Assembly: GCA_964398055.1 (NCBI GenBank)
Contig: CAYNLK010000004.1
Span: 124,001 to 188,000, forward strand
Length of the DNA stretch: 64,000 bases
Origin: CAYNLK01 sp964398055
GTDB taxonomy: Bacteria > Chloroflexota > Anaerolineae > 4572-78 > J111
Reading direction: 5' to 3'
The notes under the pieces were generated by a model. It saw only the letters and a list, made by a program, of their open reading frames with translations. It did not search any database and was not told the DNA's origin. Each line of letters starts with the position of its first letter. The stretch's first letter is position 1. This document shows, one piece after another, positions 54,895-63,721 of the stretch. The translations under genes were made by a program, and so were the position numbers.

Positions 54895-54990
54895 CATCTC
54901 TCTCCATAACTCAATGACCAACAGTTACATTATACCACAACTCTGCTCCAAACCGATGAACCGCATCCCGCTCAATGGACGACAAGACCC

Positions 54991-55022
54991 AAAAAAGGCC
55001 ACGCCCAATGGGACGTGGCCTT
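54991..55022 (-). terminator. Terminator of the enoyl-reductase-like gene
   Basis: AAGGCCACG pairs with CGTGGCCTT around a CCCAATGGG-A loop stem; on the minus strand it is followed by TTTTTTGGG. Confidence 0.85.
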
Positions 55023-55054
55023 GAGGGTCAGCCTTGGGATGGTTAATGGTTAAT

Positions 55055-55843
55055 TTACGGCACAATAAACTCGCCGCCGTCCACCCGGATGACGTTGCCG
55101 GTCATCCAGGCCAGGCCGGGCCGGGATAGCTCGGCGATGGCGTGAGCGACGTCGTCGGGGCTGGTGAGGCGGTGGAAGGGGTTGCGGCGGCGGGCAAATT
55201 CGATCATATGCTCGTGGCCGGGGATGGCTCGCAGGGCCGGGGTATCGGTGACGCCGGCCTGGATGCAGTTCACTTTGATGTTGCGAGGCGCCAATTCCAC
55301 GGCTAACTGGCGGGTGTAACTCTCCAAGGCCACCTTGGCCGCGCTAACTGCACCGTAGGCCGGCATAATCCGGCTATTGCCCTCACTGGTCATCGAGAAG
55401 ATACGAGCGTCATCGGCAAAGAGGTTAGCCCAGGCCAGCTCCTGCACCCAGTAAACCAGGCTGTTGGCCATCACGTCGAGCGTCATCTCGATCTGTTTCT
55501 GGTCTAGACTGGCTTCAGAGTTTTCGCCAATCATGGGTTTGAGCGAGCCAAAAGCCAAAGAGTGCAGCAACACTTTGACCTTGACCCCGGTTTCGGCCAT
55601 CTTCTGGATGGCGCCGGCGCGTTTTTCCGGGCTGGCCGCGTTCATATTGATGAAGATGGCTTCTCGCCCGGCGGCTTCGATGTCGGCCTGTACAGCCCTG
55701 GCATTGGGCAATGTAGCTTTGGCGTCGAGATGAATGCCCACAATGTTCATCCCCCGGTGGGCCAACACTCGGGCTGTGGCTGCCCCAAAACCGCTGGACG
55801 CCCCCAGAATCAAAGCCCAGTTTACAAAGGTGGTACTACTCAT
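55055..55843 (-). CDS. Enoyl-ACP reductase-like SDR (FabI/FabL type)
   Basis: A 262-residue Rossmann reductase from ATG 55,843. Start loop ALILGASSGFGAATARVLAHRG. Key active site: SMTSEGNSRIMPAYGAVSAAKVALESYTRQLAVELAPRNIKVNCIQAGVTDTPAL, with Tyr-x6-Lys, the spacing of enoyl-ACP reductases rather than the usual Tyr-x3-Lys. The GNVIRVDGGEFIVP end is typical of SDR. It reduces trans-2-enoyl-ACP in fatty-acid elongation or a similar conjugated enoyl substrate. A single-gene unit with its own terminator. Confidence 0.85.
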   Translation of the reverse strand: MSSTTFVNWALILGASSGFGAATARVLAHRGMNIVGIHLDAKATLPNARAVQADIEAAGREAIFINMNAASPEKRAGAIQKMAETGVKVKVLLHSLAFGSLKPMIGENSEASLDQKQIEMTLDVMANSLVYWVQELAWANLFADDARIFSMTSEGNSRIMPAYGAVSAAKVALESYTRQLAVELAPRNIKVNCIQAGVTDTPALRAIPGHEHMIEFARRRNPFHRLTSPDDVAHAIAELSRPGLAWMTGNVIRVDGGEFIVP

Positions 55844-56062
55844 AATTGGAATATTCCTCCTCTTGCAGCATGTCAAGCAGATAGGGTTGATGGGGGCGAG
55901 CATAACATTGAATTAAGATGTTGTCAATTGCTCTCAGGCAGTGTGACCTGGGCCAAGGGCAAGCAGGCGGATTTGAAAAAATAGAGGAGGACAGAAGCAA
56001 ATCACCTTCTATCCCCCTCTTTTGGACCTGGACGTTGGTCCGTCCCCGGATTTTAACCGGCG

Positions 56063-56428
56063 CTACGACCGCTGGGAAGCGACTTCTTTACGCAAAATTG
56101 CCTCGCTGCGCAGGGCCAGCACCAGGCTGACGACCCCGACGATGACGTCGTTCCACATGGCCATAGGCATCAGGACATCGTAGCCGAACATAAAGGGTGA
56201 GACAATCAACCATAAGCTCACCCCGGCAATGGCCCACTCCGGTCCCCCGTCCTTTTGGGCCTCTTCCTGCCTTTGGGCCAGGATGGCCAGCAGCAGAATC
56301 AAGGCCCCAACGATGAAAGCGTTCCAAAAGGCTACCGGTACGTTCCAACGCAGGAAGACAAAGGCTGACAGAACTTCCCACGCCCCCAGGGCCAGGATAA
56401 TCCAATTAAATCTTTTTATCGTTTTCAC
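56063..56428 (-). CDS. SPW-repeat membrane protein
   Basis: A 121-residue protein with four membrane segments (about 8-25, 32-50, 66-82, 88-106). Two copies of the SPW repeat motif occur: LGAWEVLSAFVFLRWNVPVAFWNAFIVG and LWLIVSPFMFGYDVLMPMAMWNDVIVG. SPW proteins have unknown function in many bacteria and are often near stress genes. The C-terminus is charged (RSEAILRKEVASQRS). The gene is isolated, with a 268-base gap to the divergent histidine kinase gene that shows no ORF or clear regulatory structure. Confidence 0.87.
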   Translation of the reverse strand: MKTIKRFNWIILALGAWEVLSAFVFLRWNVPVAFWNAFIVGALILLLAILAQRQEEAQKDGGPEWAIAGVSLWLIVSPFMFGYDVLMPMAMWNDVIVGVVSLVLALRSEAILRKEVASQRS

Positions 56429-56696
56429 AGTAGTACCTCCTTACTCTACTCAAGTTGTTGGCCGAGACCAACCAACTTTAAACCCCACCTATTTTCATTT
56501 TACTTCATTCAAGTAAACAAACCGGTTAAAAAAGGTAAATATTTGGTAAACATACCTGAAGCTATTACAGCCACAGCTTTAACTCCTTGCCAACTGAGCC
56601 GCTGCCGTGTACCATTATTATAGATATTCCTCCAACCAGACCTTGTTTCGTGTCCCCAATTTTCTTGATCTCTCTATGTCTCCCCGGTGGGGGATA

Positions 56697-58541
56697 ATGG
56701 AGCTGCGGACTATGGTCGAGCGCCGTCAAAGTCAGCAGTCATCCGCCGGCCTGGCTGGCTGGCGGGTGGCGGCCCCCTTCCCGTACATTGACCGGTACTT
56801 ACTGGTGATCCGCTGGGTTGCCCTGGTGGGTGTTTCAGTAGTGATTCTGGGGACGGATACGGTGTCGTCGGGGCCGGCCGAGGCATATGACCAGCCGCTC
56901 CTCAGTCCGCTGGCGGCGCTGCCCGTGGTGATTGGCCTGAATCTACTCATTTCTTTCCTGGTCTGGGTCAAACAGCCGCTGGTCAGCGGTCAAGCCGGTT
57001 GGCTGCTGCTCGGCGATATTGGCCAGGCTACGCTATTCACGGCTCTCACCGGCGGTCTCAGCAGCCCATTTTTTGTATTATTTCCCATCGCCGCGATCGG
57101 GATTGGACTGGTTTTCTATTGGCAAGCGGCGCTGCTGCTCACAACCGCGCTCACCCTGCTCCACGCCGGTGTGGTTCTGCTCATGTTAGAGTTTGAGTGG
57201 AACATATTGGCGGCGGCCGTTCTTACCGCCAAATCCTTTGTTATCCTCACCCTGGGGGCTTTGGTAGCCTTATTCAATCGACAACTGCAACGGGAGAAGG
57301 CGGCTCGCCGCCAAACAACCCTGGCGGCGGCCCGGGCAACCGCCCTGAATCAAATCTTCTTGCGGCTGGCCGAAGAGAGCCTGGAACCCGACCAGATCCT
57401 CGAGACTGTGCTGGATGGCATCCGGGTTCTGCCGGCAGTCGATTTCGGCCTGGTCTTGCAACCTGAGGCGACCCCTGAGCAGTGGCAAATCGCGGCCTCT
57501 TCCACCAGCCGCTACCCCGTTGGCAAATCGATCACCGGGTTGACCTGGCCCGAGAATAACAACAACCTCTTTACGGTTGGAGCCGGCACCGGTCAGCCGC
57601 TCCCGAATTTTGTGGTGGGCGATGAGGTCACCCGGCTGATTTGCAGCCGTCTGACCACACCGGGAGGCGATACCCTGGGAGTGATTGTGATTGGCCAACT
57701 AACCGCGCAACCTTTGGGCGACGACGACCAAACCTTTTTACGTATCTTGGCCAAGGAAGCCGGCCTGGCTCTGCGCACGGCCTATCTCTACGTTCGCGAA
57801 CAGGACCAGGTGGCTCGTTTGCGCCGCTTTGAGGAGCTTCAGTCGGTCTTTTTTTCGGCCATTGGGCACGAGCTAAAGACGCCGCTGACCGTGCTCAAAA
57901 CCTTGACGCCGGCCCTGGCCCGGCTGCCGGAGTTACCGCCTGAGACCCAGGCCGAAATTACCGATGCCGTCGAACAAAATCTGGCCCGGCTGGAGCTGCT
58001 CATCACCGAACTGCTGGAGAGTTCCCGGCTGGAAGCCAAAGCCGTGGCCTTGCACCAGCGATCCATCAATCTGGCCAACCGGCTCCAGCGGGTGTTGGAT
58101 AGCCTGGCGCCGGTGCTGGAACGCAAGCGTCAACAGGTTGAGGTGAAGAGCGAACCTGATCTGCCGCCGGTCTGGGCCGATGGCCGGCGACTGGAGCAAA
58201 TCTTGTCGAACCTGCTACACAACGCCGCTAAATTTGCCCCGGCCGATAGCACCATCCAGGTTGAGTTAGCCACGGCCGGCGAGTTTGTGCAGGTTGGGGT
58301 GGTTGACGCCGGGCCTGGCGTACCGCCCCATGAGCGCGCCCGCATCTTTGATAAATTTTATATTGCCGCCGAAGACAAAGCCCTGGCCGGGGTGGGCCTG
58401 GGGTTATTTATCTGCCGCGAACTGGTTCAGTTGCATGGCGGACAAATCTGGTTGGAAGAGCGGCCCGGCGGCGGCAGTCGCTTCTGTTTTACTTTGCCCA
58501 TCGCCGGTGAGGCCGTAACCAATGAAAAAAGCCAGCCATAA
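56697..58541 (+). CDS. Membrane sensor histidine kinase
   Basis: About 614 residues; the start is uncertain among ATGs at 56,676, 56,697 and 56,712 (the last two have GGGGG and GGAG sites). Six membrane segments lie in residues 30-200 (RYLLVIRWVALVGVSVVILG; ALPVVIGLNLLISFLVWV; AAIGIGLVFYWQAALLLTTAL). A GAF-like domain follows, about 225-380. HisKA box FFSAIGHELKTPLTVLK has the phosphorylated His near residue 400, and the ATP domain has N box LLHNAAKFAPA, VDAGPGVP and GVGLGLFICRELV. It overlaps the response regulator by 20 bases, so the two form a two-component pair. The membrane part suggests sensing of a lipid, ion or redox signal. Confidence 0.92.
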   Translation: MELRTMVERRQSQQSSAGLAGWRVAAPFPYIDRYLLVIRWVALVGVSVVILGTDTVSSGPAEAYDQPLLSPLAALPVVIGLNLLISFLVWVKQPLVSGQAGWLLLGDIGQATLFTALTGGLSSPFFVLFPIAAIGIGLVFYWQAALLLTTALTLLHAGVVLLMLEFEWNILAAAVLTAKSFVILTLGALVALFNRQLQREKAARRQTTLAAARATALNQIFLRLAEESLEPDQILETVLDGIRVLPAVDFGLVLQPEATPEQWQIAASSTSRYPVGKSITGLTWPENNNNLFTVGAGTGQPLPNFVVGDEVTRLICSRLTTPGGDTLGVIVIGQLTAQPLGDDDQTFLRILAKEAGLALRTAYLYVREQDQVARLRRFEELQSVFFSAIGHELKTPLTVLKTLTPALARLPELPPETQAEITDAVEQNLARLELLITELLESSRLEAKAVALHQRSINLANRLQRVLDSLAPVLERKRQQVEVKSEPDLPPVWADGRRLEQILSNLLHNAAKFAPADSTIQVELATAGEFVQVGVVDAGPGVPPHERARIFDKFYIAAEDKALAGVGLGLFICRELVQLHGGQIWLEERPGGGSRFCFTLPIAGEAVTNEKSQP

Positions 58542-59232
58542 AATCCTGGTAATCGATGACGAGCCGGACCTGACCCGCGCCGTCAAGTTGACCATTACAG
58601 TGCAGGAGCCGGCCTGGTCTGTGCTGGAGGCGCATGATGGAGCCGCCGGCCTGGAACTGGTTGAGCGGGAGTCGCCTGACCTGGTGCTGCTTGATTTGGC
58701 GATGCCGGGGATGCACGGCTTTGATGTGTTGCGGCAGCTCCGCTTGTTTAGCAATGTGCCGGTGATTATTCTGTCGGTCAAGGATGAAGAGTTAGATATT
58801 GTACGGGGATTGGAGTTGGGGGCGGATGATTACATAGTCAAGCCGTTCGGTTACCTGGAGCTGCCGGCCCGGATTCGCTCGCTGTTGCGCCGGGCCGAGG
58901 GCAGCGCCGGGCCATTGGAACCGGCGTTTCGGTGCGGCGACTTGCAGATTGATTTCAACCGCCGCCGGGTGATGGTTGGTCAAAAGGAAGTCAAGCTGAC
59001 CAACACCGAGTTTCGCTTGTTGGAGGTGCTGGCGCGCAATGCCGGCCAGGTTATCCCCAATGAACTGCTGTTGAGCCGGGTTTGGGGACCGGCGGCAGTG
59101 GATGAAATGGATTACTTGAAGGTTTTTACCTACCGGCTGCGCCGTAAGATCGAGCCAGATCCCAGTAATCCCCGTTATCTGCTAACCGAACGAGGTGTGG
59201 GTTATTGGCTGGCTGCTGAAGAGACCGATTAG
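58522..59232 (+). CDS. OmpR/PhoB-type response regulator
   Basis: 236 residues. Receiver domain: ILVIDDEPDLTRAVKL, VLLDLAMPGMHGFDVL with the phosphorylated Asp in LLDLAMPG, and GADDYIVKPFGYLELPARI. Winged-helix DNA-binding domain: LTNTEFRLLEVLARNAGQVIPNELLLSRVWG and VFTYRLRRKIEPDPSNPRYLLTERGVGYWL, the OmpR/PhoB recognition fold. Partner of the upstream kinase. Its own targets are not evident. The terminator is shared with the convergent 1413-residue gene. Confidence 0.95.
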   Translation: MKKASHKILVIDDEPDLTRAVKLTITVQEPAWSVLEAHDGAAGLELVERESPDLVLLDLAMPGMHGFDVLRQLRLFSNVPVIILSVKDEELDIVRGLELGADDYIVKPFGYLELPARIRSLLRRAEGSAGPLEPAFRCGDLQIDFNRRRVMVGQKEVKLTNTEFRLLEVLARNAGQVIPNELLLSRVWGPAAVDEMDYLKVFTYRLRRKIEPDPSNPRYLLTERGVGYWLAAEETD

Positions 59233-59234
59233 AC

Positions 59235-59267
59235 AGATGACCGGCACGTTTGAAGTGCCGGTCATCT
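59235..59267. terminator. Hairpin terminator between convergent genes
   Basis: AGATGACCGGCAC pairs with GTGCCGGTCATCT (13 bp), loop GTTTGAA, followed on the plus strand by GGTTTTA. Same core as the hairpin at 44,830-44,862. Confidence 0.85.
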
Positions 59268-59271
59268 GGTT

Positions 59272-62200
59272 TTAGTAACCTGTCTCCGGTAGTTCGGTGG
59301 GCCAGTTGGGCGGCGATGCTGCTGCCGTAGTTGGCAGAATCAAGTCGGTTGGGTAACGCGGCAGCAGGCGATAATCGGCCCGCGAAGGCTGCTCAGGATC
59401 GGAATATTGGCTGACAATGCCGACCACGGTTACCGGCGTACCCACTTCCAAATAGGGCTTTTTGATGCCGGTGCTGCGGCGCAGATACACTTTGGCCGGG
59501 TCGGTACCGTCATCCACCCAAAAGGTGGTATACCCTTTGAAACCGGCGGCCTGTCCCTGCAACATCACCAACATGCCCTCATACGGCTCCAGCAGGGAAG
59601 TAGTGGCAATCGGTAAGGGCGGGGGCGGCTCGCCGCTGTCGCCGGTTTTGATATCACCCCGTTCCGCTACCGCAATCTCCCACTCCTCGTGAAAGCTGCG
59701 CAGTTTCCCTTCGACCGCCACTTTATCCCCTAACTTGAGGTCAGCAAGGCGATGGTCGCGGGGCAGGTAAACCATAATGCCGGAGGTTTCATCTTGAATA
59801 TACATCGTGCGGACCCCAAACAGGCCCGGCGGAACCGTTACCCGGCCGCTGACCCGTACCCAGGCGTTGCGGGTCAGCCGCTTGGCCTCGAATATAGTGA
59901 CCGTGAGCGGGCCGGGGGGTGGTTTCTCCCAGTTGTTGGCCGAGGGTGAGCCGGCACAGTTGTCGCTCCAGGTGGGGCCGCCATCGGGCAGGCGACACCA
60001 ACTTTCATCATAGCCGGGTGAGTGATCGTAACTGAAGCGGTCAACCACGCGGCCGTTCGGGTGGATCAGGCTAACGGTGTCGCCCGAATTGTTGAGACCA
60101 ATTTTGGTATGAGCAAAATAGAAAGTGGCAAAGCCGCCGACCGGAATGGTCACGTTGAGCGGCACGTTGTAATAAGTTCCGGCCGCGTCGACCAGCCGCC
60201 AGCCGCCCAGACCCACTGGCCAGTCCAGCGGATTGTAAAGTTCGATCCATTCATCATGGTGATCGCCGACGCCGTTGCCGTCCCAATCCCAGTCGCCGGG
60301 GGCCGGTAGGATTTCGTTGAGCACCAGCCGTTCCGGCTCAAGCTGCCCCTCGATCCAGAGGGGGGTGGTGTAGGCGTTATTGCCGTCAGCCTGAACTGCT
60401 TTAACCCAGAAGAAATGGCCGGGGCGAGCCTCCACGGTGGTACTCCATTGGCCGGTGGAATTGACCACGGGTATCGTGGCCAGCAGCAGGTTCGTGTCGT
60501 ACATGTAGAGGGTCAGCGGCTCAGGGTCAGGATCGACGAAATCGACGTTGAGGGGAATCGAACCGCCTGCCGGCAGGATACTCCCCATCCAACTGTCGCC
60601 GCTGCGCAGGGCCAGGGCCAAGTTGCTGTCTTCGGTGGAGAAAACCCGGCGGCGGCGCAGGGCCTCTAACAAATCCGCTTCGGTCAACGCCGGGGCGACG
60701 ACGCCGGTGCGGCCGATGGTATCGCGGCCCCAATTGGCGGTGTGGGTGTCGCCGTTGTTGGTGGGACCAACGCGCCAGCCGGCAAAGTTACTCTGAATGA
60801 AAGCCGGTTCGTAGGTTACGTAACCCTGGGCGTGATTACCCATTTCCTGCAACAAGAGCTGCGGCGCGGCACCGGCATGGAAGGTAAATTTTTCAAAATC
60901 GCCGTCGTAGCGGGGATCAGGGTGGTTGAACTGGGCGATGGCCGCCGGATTGGCCGCCAGCCAGTCGTACAGCTCCGGCAGGGTGTCGAAGCGGGGATCG
61001 GTGCGCTGGAGCAGGGTATCGCTGTTGAAGACGTTGATATGGCCGATTTTGTCCGGGCTCCACTCCACCCCCCGCAGCGCCACAAACTGGCCGGGCACGG
61101 TGGCGGCCTGGACCTGGAACAGGGTTTTGTCCCACTCATTTTGGGATAACCACCAGCCATGATCCGATATCCCATAGAAATGAAGGCCGGCGGCGCGGGC
61201 CATCGCCAGGGCATAGAAGGGCGGCCCGGCCCCGTCGGAGTAGGTGGTGTGGGCGTGCAGGTGGCCCCAATAAGCCTTCATCCCGCCTGGCAACTCGGCC
61301 GGCGGGACCGACACAGCCGGGGGCGGCGGCAGCGCAGTAAGCCGGCCCGGATTCGGCTCGGCGTGGACAAAATCGTGGGGCATGGAGTTGGTATCGGTGG
61401 GCCAGACCCGCTGCAGGCTGAGCGGCTCGGGGGCGGTGGCGTCCGGCTCCAGGCCAAGAGCGGTGTAGTCGCCGTTACGGAAAGCCACGCTGTCGAGAAT
61501 TTCATCGTTGGGGCCGAGCAGCAGCAGTTCATCGCCGCTGTTGTTGAGCGACCAGCTACCGCTGCCCCAGGCAGTGTATTTGGCTAAAGCCCCAACCTCA
61601 TAATCAGGTGCAGAACCAAAACGAGCCGCAAACTGGGCCGCGTCTTTGGCTATGGTCAAGCAGCCATCCATCGCCAGCAGCACGGCGGGCAACCTGTACA
61701 TACTCTCACCACCATCATTCCTGGCTCGCCCTGTCTCTTCGTCGCCAACCTTGTAACCGTCCAGATTGACCTCAAACGGATTAGGATTGCACACCTCGAC
61801 GAACTCATCGCCCTCGCTGGAGGGGGTCAGGCCATCGTAGAGGAATTCGCTGATTAGGAGAGGGGCGGGCGGGGGTGGCGGCGGTGGCGGCGGGTAGGTG
61901 GGCGAGTTGGGCTGTTTGGGCGTGCCATTGAGCGGATTGCCGTTGGCATCCAGGCCATTACGATGAACGGTATCGTTGCTGGCCCAATTGGTATCCGCAT
62001 CCGGAAGAGAGGGATCGATCCGTTCCATACTTCTGTAATCCGGTGAGCCGCTGCCGGCCGGCCAGGCTCCGCCGTCACCGTTGGCTGTGTCAATCACCAG
62101 GCCGTTGGTGGACAAAAAGAGACTAACGCCGCTGTTAACCAGGCCGCTGCCGAAGCCTGGGGTCAGATTAGCCGCAATATCACTGATGGCGGTATCGTTA

Positions 62201-63513
62201 TTTCGTTCCAGTAAGAAATAATCGTTCGGGCCGATGGCGCCGCTCAATGGTATGTTCAAACCATTGGTGCCGGTAATGACCCAACCGTCAAGAGCAATAG
62301 AGACGCCGGTGGTGTTCCAGAGTTCAATCCATTCGTGGTTACTGTTGGCGGCCGTACCGCCCCAGGCGACTTCATTGATAACCACTGCCAGAGGGGCTGG
62401 CGGCGCGGGCGCGGTTATAAAAGTGAAATTGTAATCTGACGCCATCTGATCCGGCGTCCCATCCTGGTCCGTAATCTGGGCGGCAAATAGTGTGACCGTA
62501 CAGCTTTCGCCTGCCGCAAAGTCGATATTCGGGTCAATCGTCCAGCTAACCGGACCGCCGCTGACCACACTGTTGGCCGGGGTGTGGAGGCCGGTTTGGT
62601 CGCAATTGATCGCAAACCAATCTCCGGCCAGGCTGACCGGTTCGCTGAAGGTGATGGTGATATTGGCGTCAATAGGGATATCGGCGGCGCTGTCGGCAGG
62701 ATTGGTCATGGTTAGGTCAGGTGGACTGTCGCCAGTTGGAATAGTAACCTGGATATTATCCAGCCCATACTCATCCCGGCTGCCGCTGCCGCCAGCGTCA
62801 TCGCCAAGCCACTTGAGATACAAAAAGTCGCCGGTGACCAGATTGAGACCGGTCACGGTGGTGGAACGAGGCTCAACTTGCCAGGTGGGCGAGGCAGCCG
62901 CGCCTGCGGGTGTGGTGAAATCGAGGGAAGAAACGTTGGTGTAAACCAAATTATCCGGCGAATAGGCAAAATTGAGGGAGTTGGCCCGGTTTTGATCATT
63001 GAAATACCAGATTTCATAGGTAAGATTGAGCTGGTCAATAACGTCGCCGGTATTATTCTGGAGGCGAAGTGTAATGGCGCCGGGGGTGAAGTCATCGCCG
63101 CCGGGTTGGATAGCAAGGATCGTATTGCTGCCCGTATCAAGAGCATAAACACCGCCGGTGGTGACATGGCCGGTAGGTTTTCCCCTGGCAAAATCACCGG
63201 AAGTCTGGCTGTCGCCAAAGGAGATGTTTCCATCGGAAAAGCCGGCGACGATCCAAACATCGGAGTCCAGTTGACCCGGCGCCGGGTCGGGCGTAAAGCC
63301 GGCAGCGGTGAAATCGTCAAAATTTTCAGAGAAGGGAATAGGCCCGTTTGCCCGGATAGTCAGGGGTGGGCTGAGGAGCAGAACCAGACCCGCCAGCAGG
63401 GCGGAACTTATCACCTGGCGAGTAGTTCTGGTGAGGAGAAGATTGTTGTTCAAGATGGTCAGGCGTAAATCAAAAATAATCGTGAAGAAGTTGAAGTAAC
63501 GGGTATCCGGCAT
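59272..63513 (-). CDS. Secreted PHP-domain/lamin-tail/OB-fold multidomain protein
   Basis: A 1413-residue exported protein. The N-terminal signal is about residues 30-55 (VISSALLAGLVLLLSPP). After a 180-residue jelly-roll-like region comes a Big_5 domain at 270-365 (NPADSAADIPIDANITITFSEPV). Lamin-tail domains are at 375-480 (VVINEVAWGGTAANSNHEWIELW), 550-690 (LLISEFLYDG) and 1060-1180 (LVLNEILPAPGDWDWDGNGVG). The PHP-type metal-binding motif WGHLHAHTTYSDGAG is at about 750, with SDHGWW following, so a phosphoesterase-like domain spans 745-1000. An OB-fold-like domain ends the protein (TVTIFEAKRLTRNAWVRVSG, 1195-1370). Probably extracellular, degrading or binding a phosphorylated polymer. The tail has no anchor. 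Confidence 0.78.
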   Translation of the reverse strand: MPDTRYFNFFTIIFDLRLTILNNNLLLTRTTRQVISSALLAGLVLLLSPPLTIRANGPIPFSENFDDFTAAGFTPDPAPGQLDSDVWIVAGFSDGNISFGDSQTSGDFARGKPTGHVTTGGVYALDTGSNTILAIQPGGDDFTPGAITLRLQNNTGDVIDQLNLTYEIWYFNDQNRANSLNFAYSPDNLVYTNVSSLDFTTPAGAAASPTWQVEPRSTTVTGLNLVTGDFLYLKWLGDDAGGSGSRDEYGLDNIQVTIPTGDSPPDLTMTNPADSAADIPIDANITITFSEPVSLAGDWFAINCDQTGLHTPANSVVSGGPVSWTIDPNIDFAAGESCTVTLFAAQITDQDGTPDQMASDYNFTFITAPAPPAPLAVVINEVAWGGTAANSNHEWIELWNTTGVSIALDGWVITGTNGLNIPLSGAIGPNDYFLLERNNDTAISDIAANLTPGFGSGLVNSGVSLFLSTNGLVIDTANGDGGAWPAGSGSPDYRSMERIDPSLPDADTNWASNDTVHRNGLDANGNPLNGTPKQPNSPTYPPPPPPPPPAPLLISEFLYDGLTPSSEGDEFVEVCNPNPFEVNLDGYKVGDEETGRARNDGGESMYRLPAVLLAMDGCLTIAKDAAQFAARFGSAPDYEVGALAKYTAWGSGSWSLNNSGDELLLLGPNDEILDSVAFRNGDYTALGLEPDATAPEPLSLQRVWPTDTNSMPHDFVHAEPNPGRLTALPPPPAVSVPPAELPGGMKAYWGHLHAHTTYSDGAGPPFYALAMARAAGLHFYGISDHGWWLSQNEWDKTLFQVQAATVPGQFVALRGVEWSPDKIGHINVFNSDTLLQRTDPRFDTLPELYDWLAANPAAIAQFNHPDPRYDGDFEKFTFHAGAAPQLLLQEMGNHAQGYVTYEPAFIQSNFAGWRVGPTNNGDTHTANWGRDTIGRTGVVAPALTEADLLEALRRRRVFSTEDSNLALALRSGDSWMGSILPAGGSIPLNVDFVDPDPEPLTLYMYDTNLLLATIPVVNSTGQWSTTVEARPGHFFWVKAVQADGNNAYTTPLWIEGQLEPERLVLNEILPAPGDWDWDGNGVGDHHDEWIELYNPLDWPVGLGGWRLVDAAGTYYNVPLNVTIPVGGFATFYFAHTKIGLNNSGDTVSLIHPNGRVVDRFSYDHSPGYDESWCRLPDGGPTWSDNCAGSPSANNWEKPPPGPLTVTIFEAKRLTRNAWVRVSGRVTVPPGLFGVRTMYIQDETSGIMVYLPRDHRLADLKLGDKVAVEGKLRSFHEEWEIAVAERGDIKTGDSGEPPPPLPIATTSLLEPYEGMLVMLQGQAAGFKGYTTFWVDDGTDPAKVYLRRSTGIKKPYLEVGTPVTVVGIVSQYSDPEQPSRADYRLLPRYPTDLILPTTAAASPPNWPTELPETGY

Positions 63514-63721
63514 CACTATTTCCTTGGTGTGTTATGGAAGTATAGAAATTATTCGATTGTCTTGGGTATTGGAAAGGCCAGGGTCGCCGGGCCGGCAAAG
63601 GAGATTGCCGGCTCAATGGCTAACCCGGTTGGCTGCCATTGTAGTAGATATCTTAACAAAAGTGTACCCCAAAAATTTGTGATTTTTTCTAGCTACTGCT
63701 CAGGGTGAATGTCGGAAGAGG

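Noticed and set aside
59272..59290. LPETG sequence near the C-terminus of the 1413-residue protein, like a sortase motif
   Set aside because: LPETGY is the last residues; there is no hydrophobic segment or positive tail after it, so sortase anchoring is not supported.
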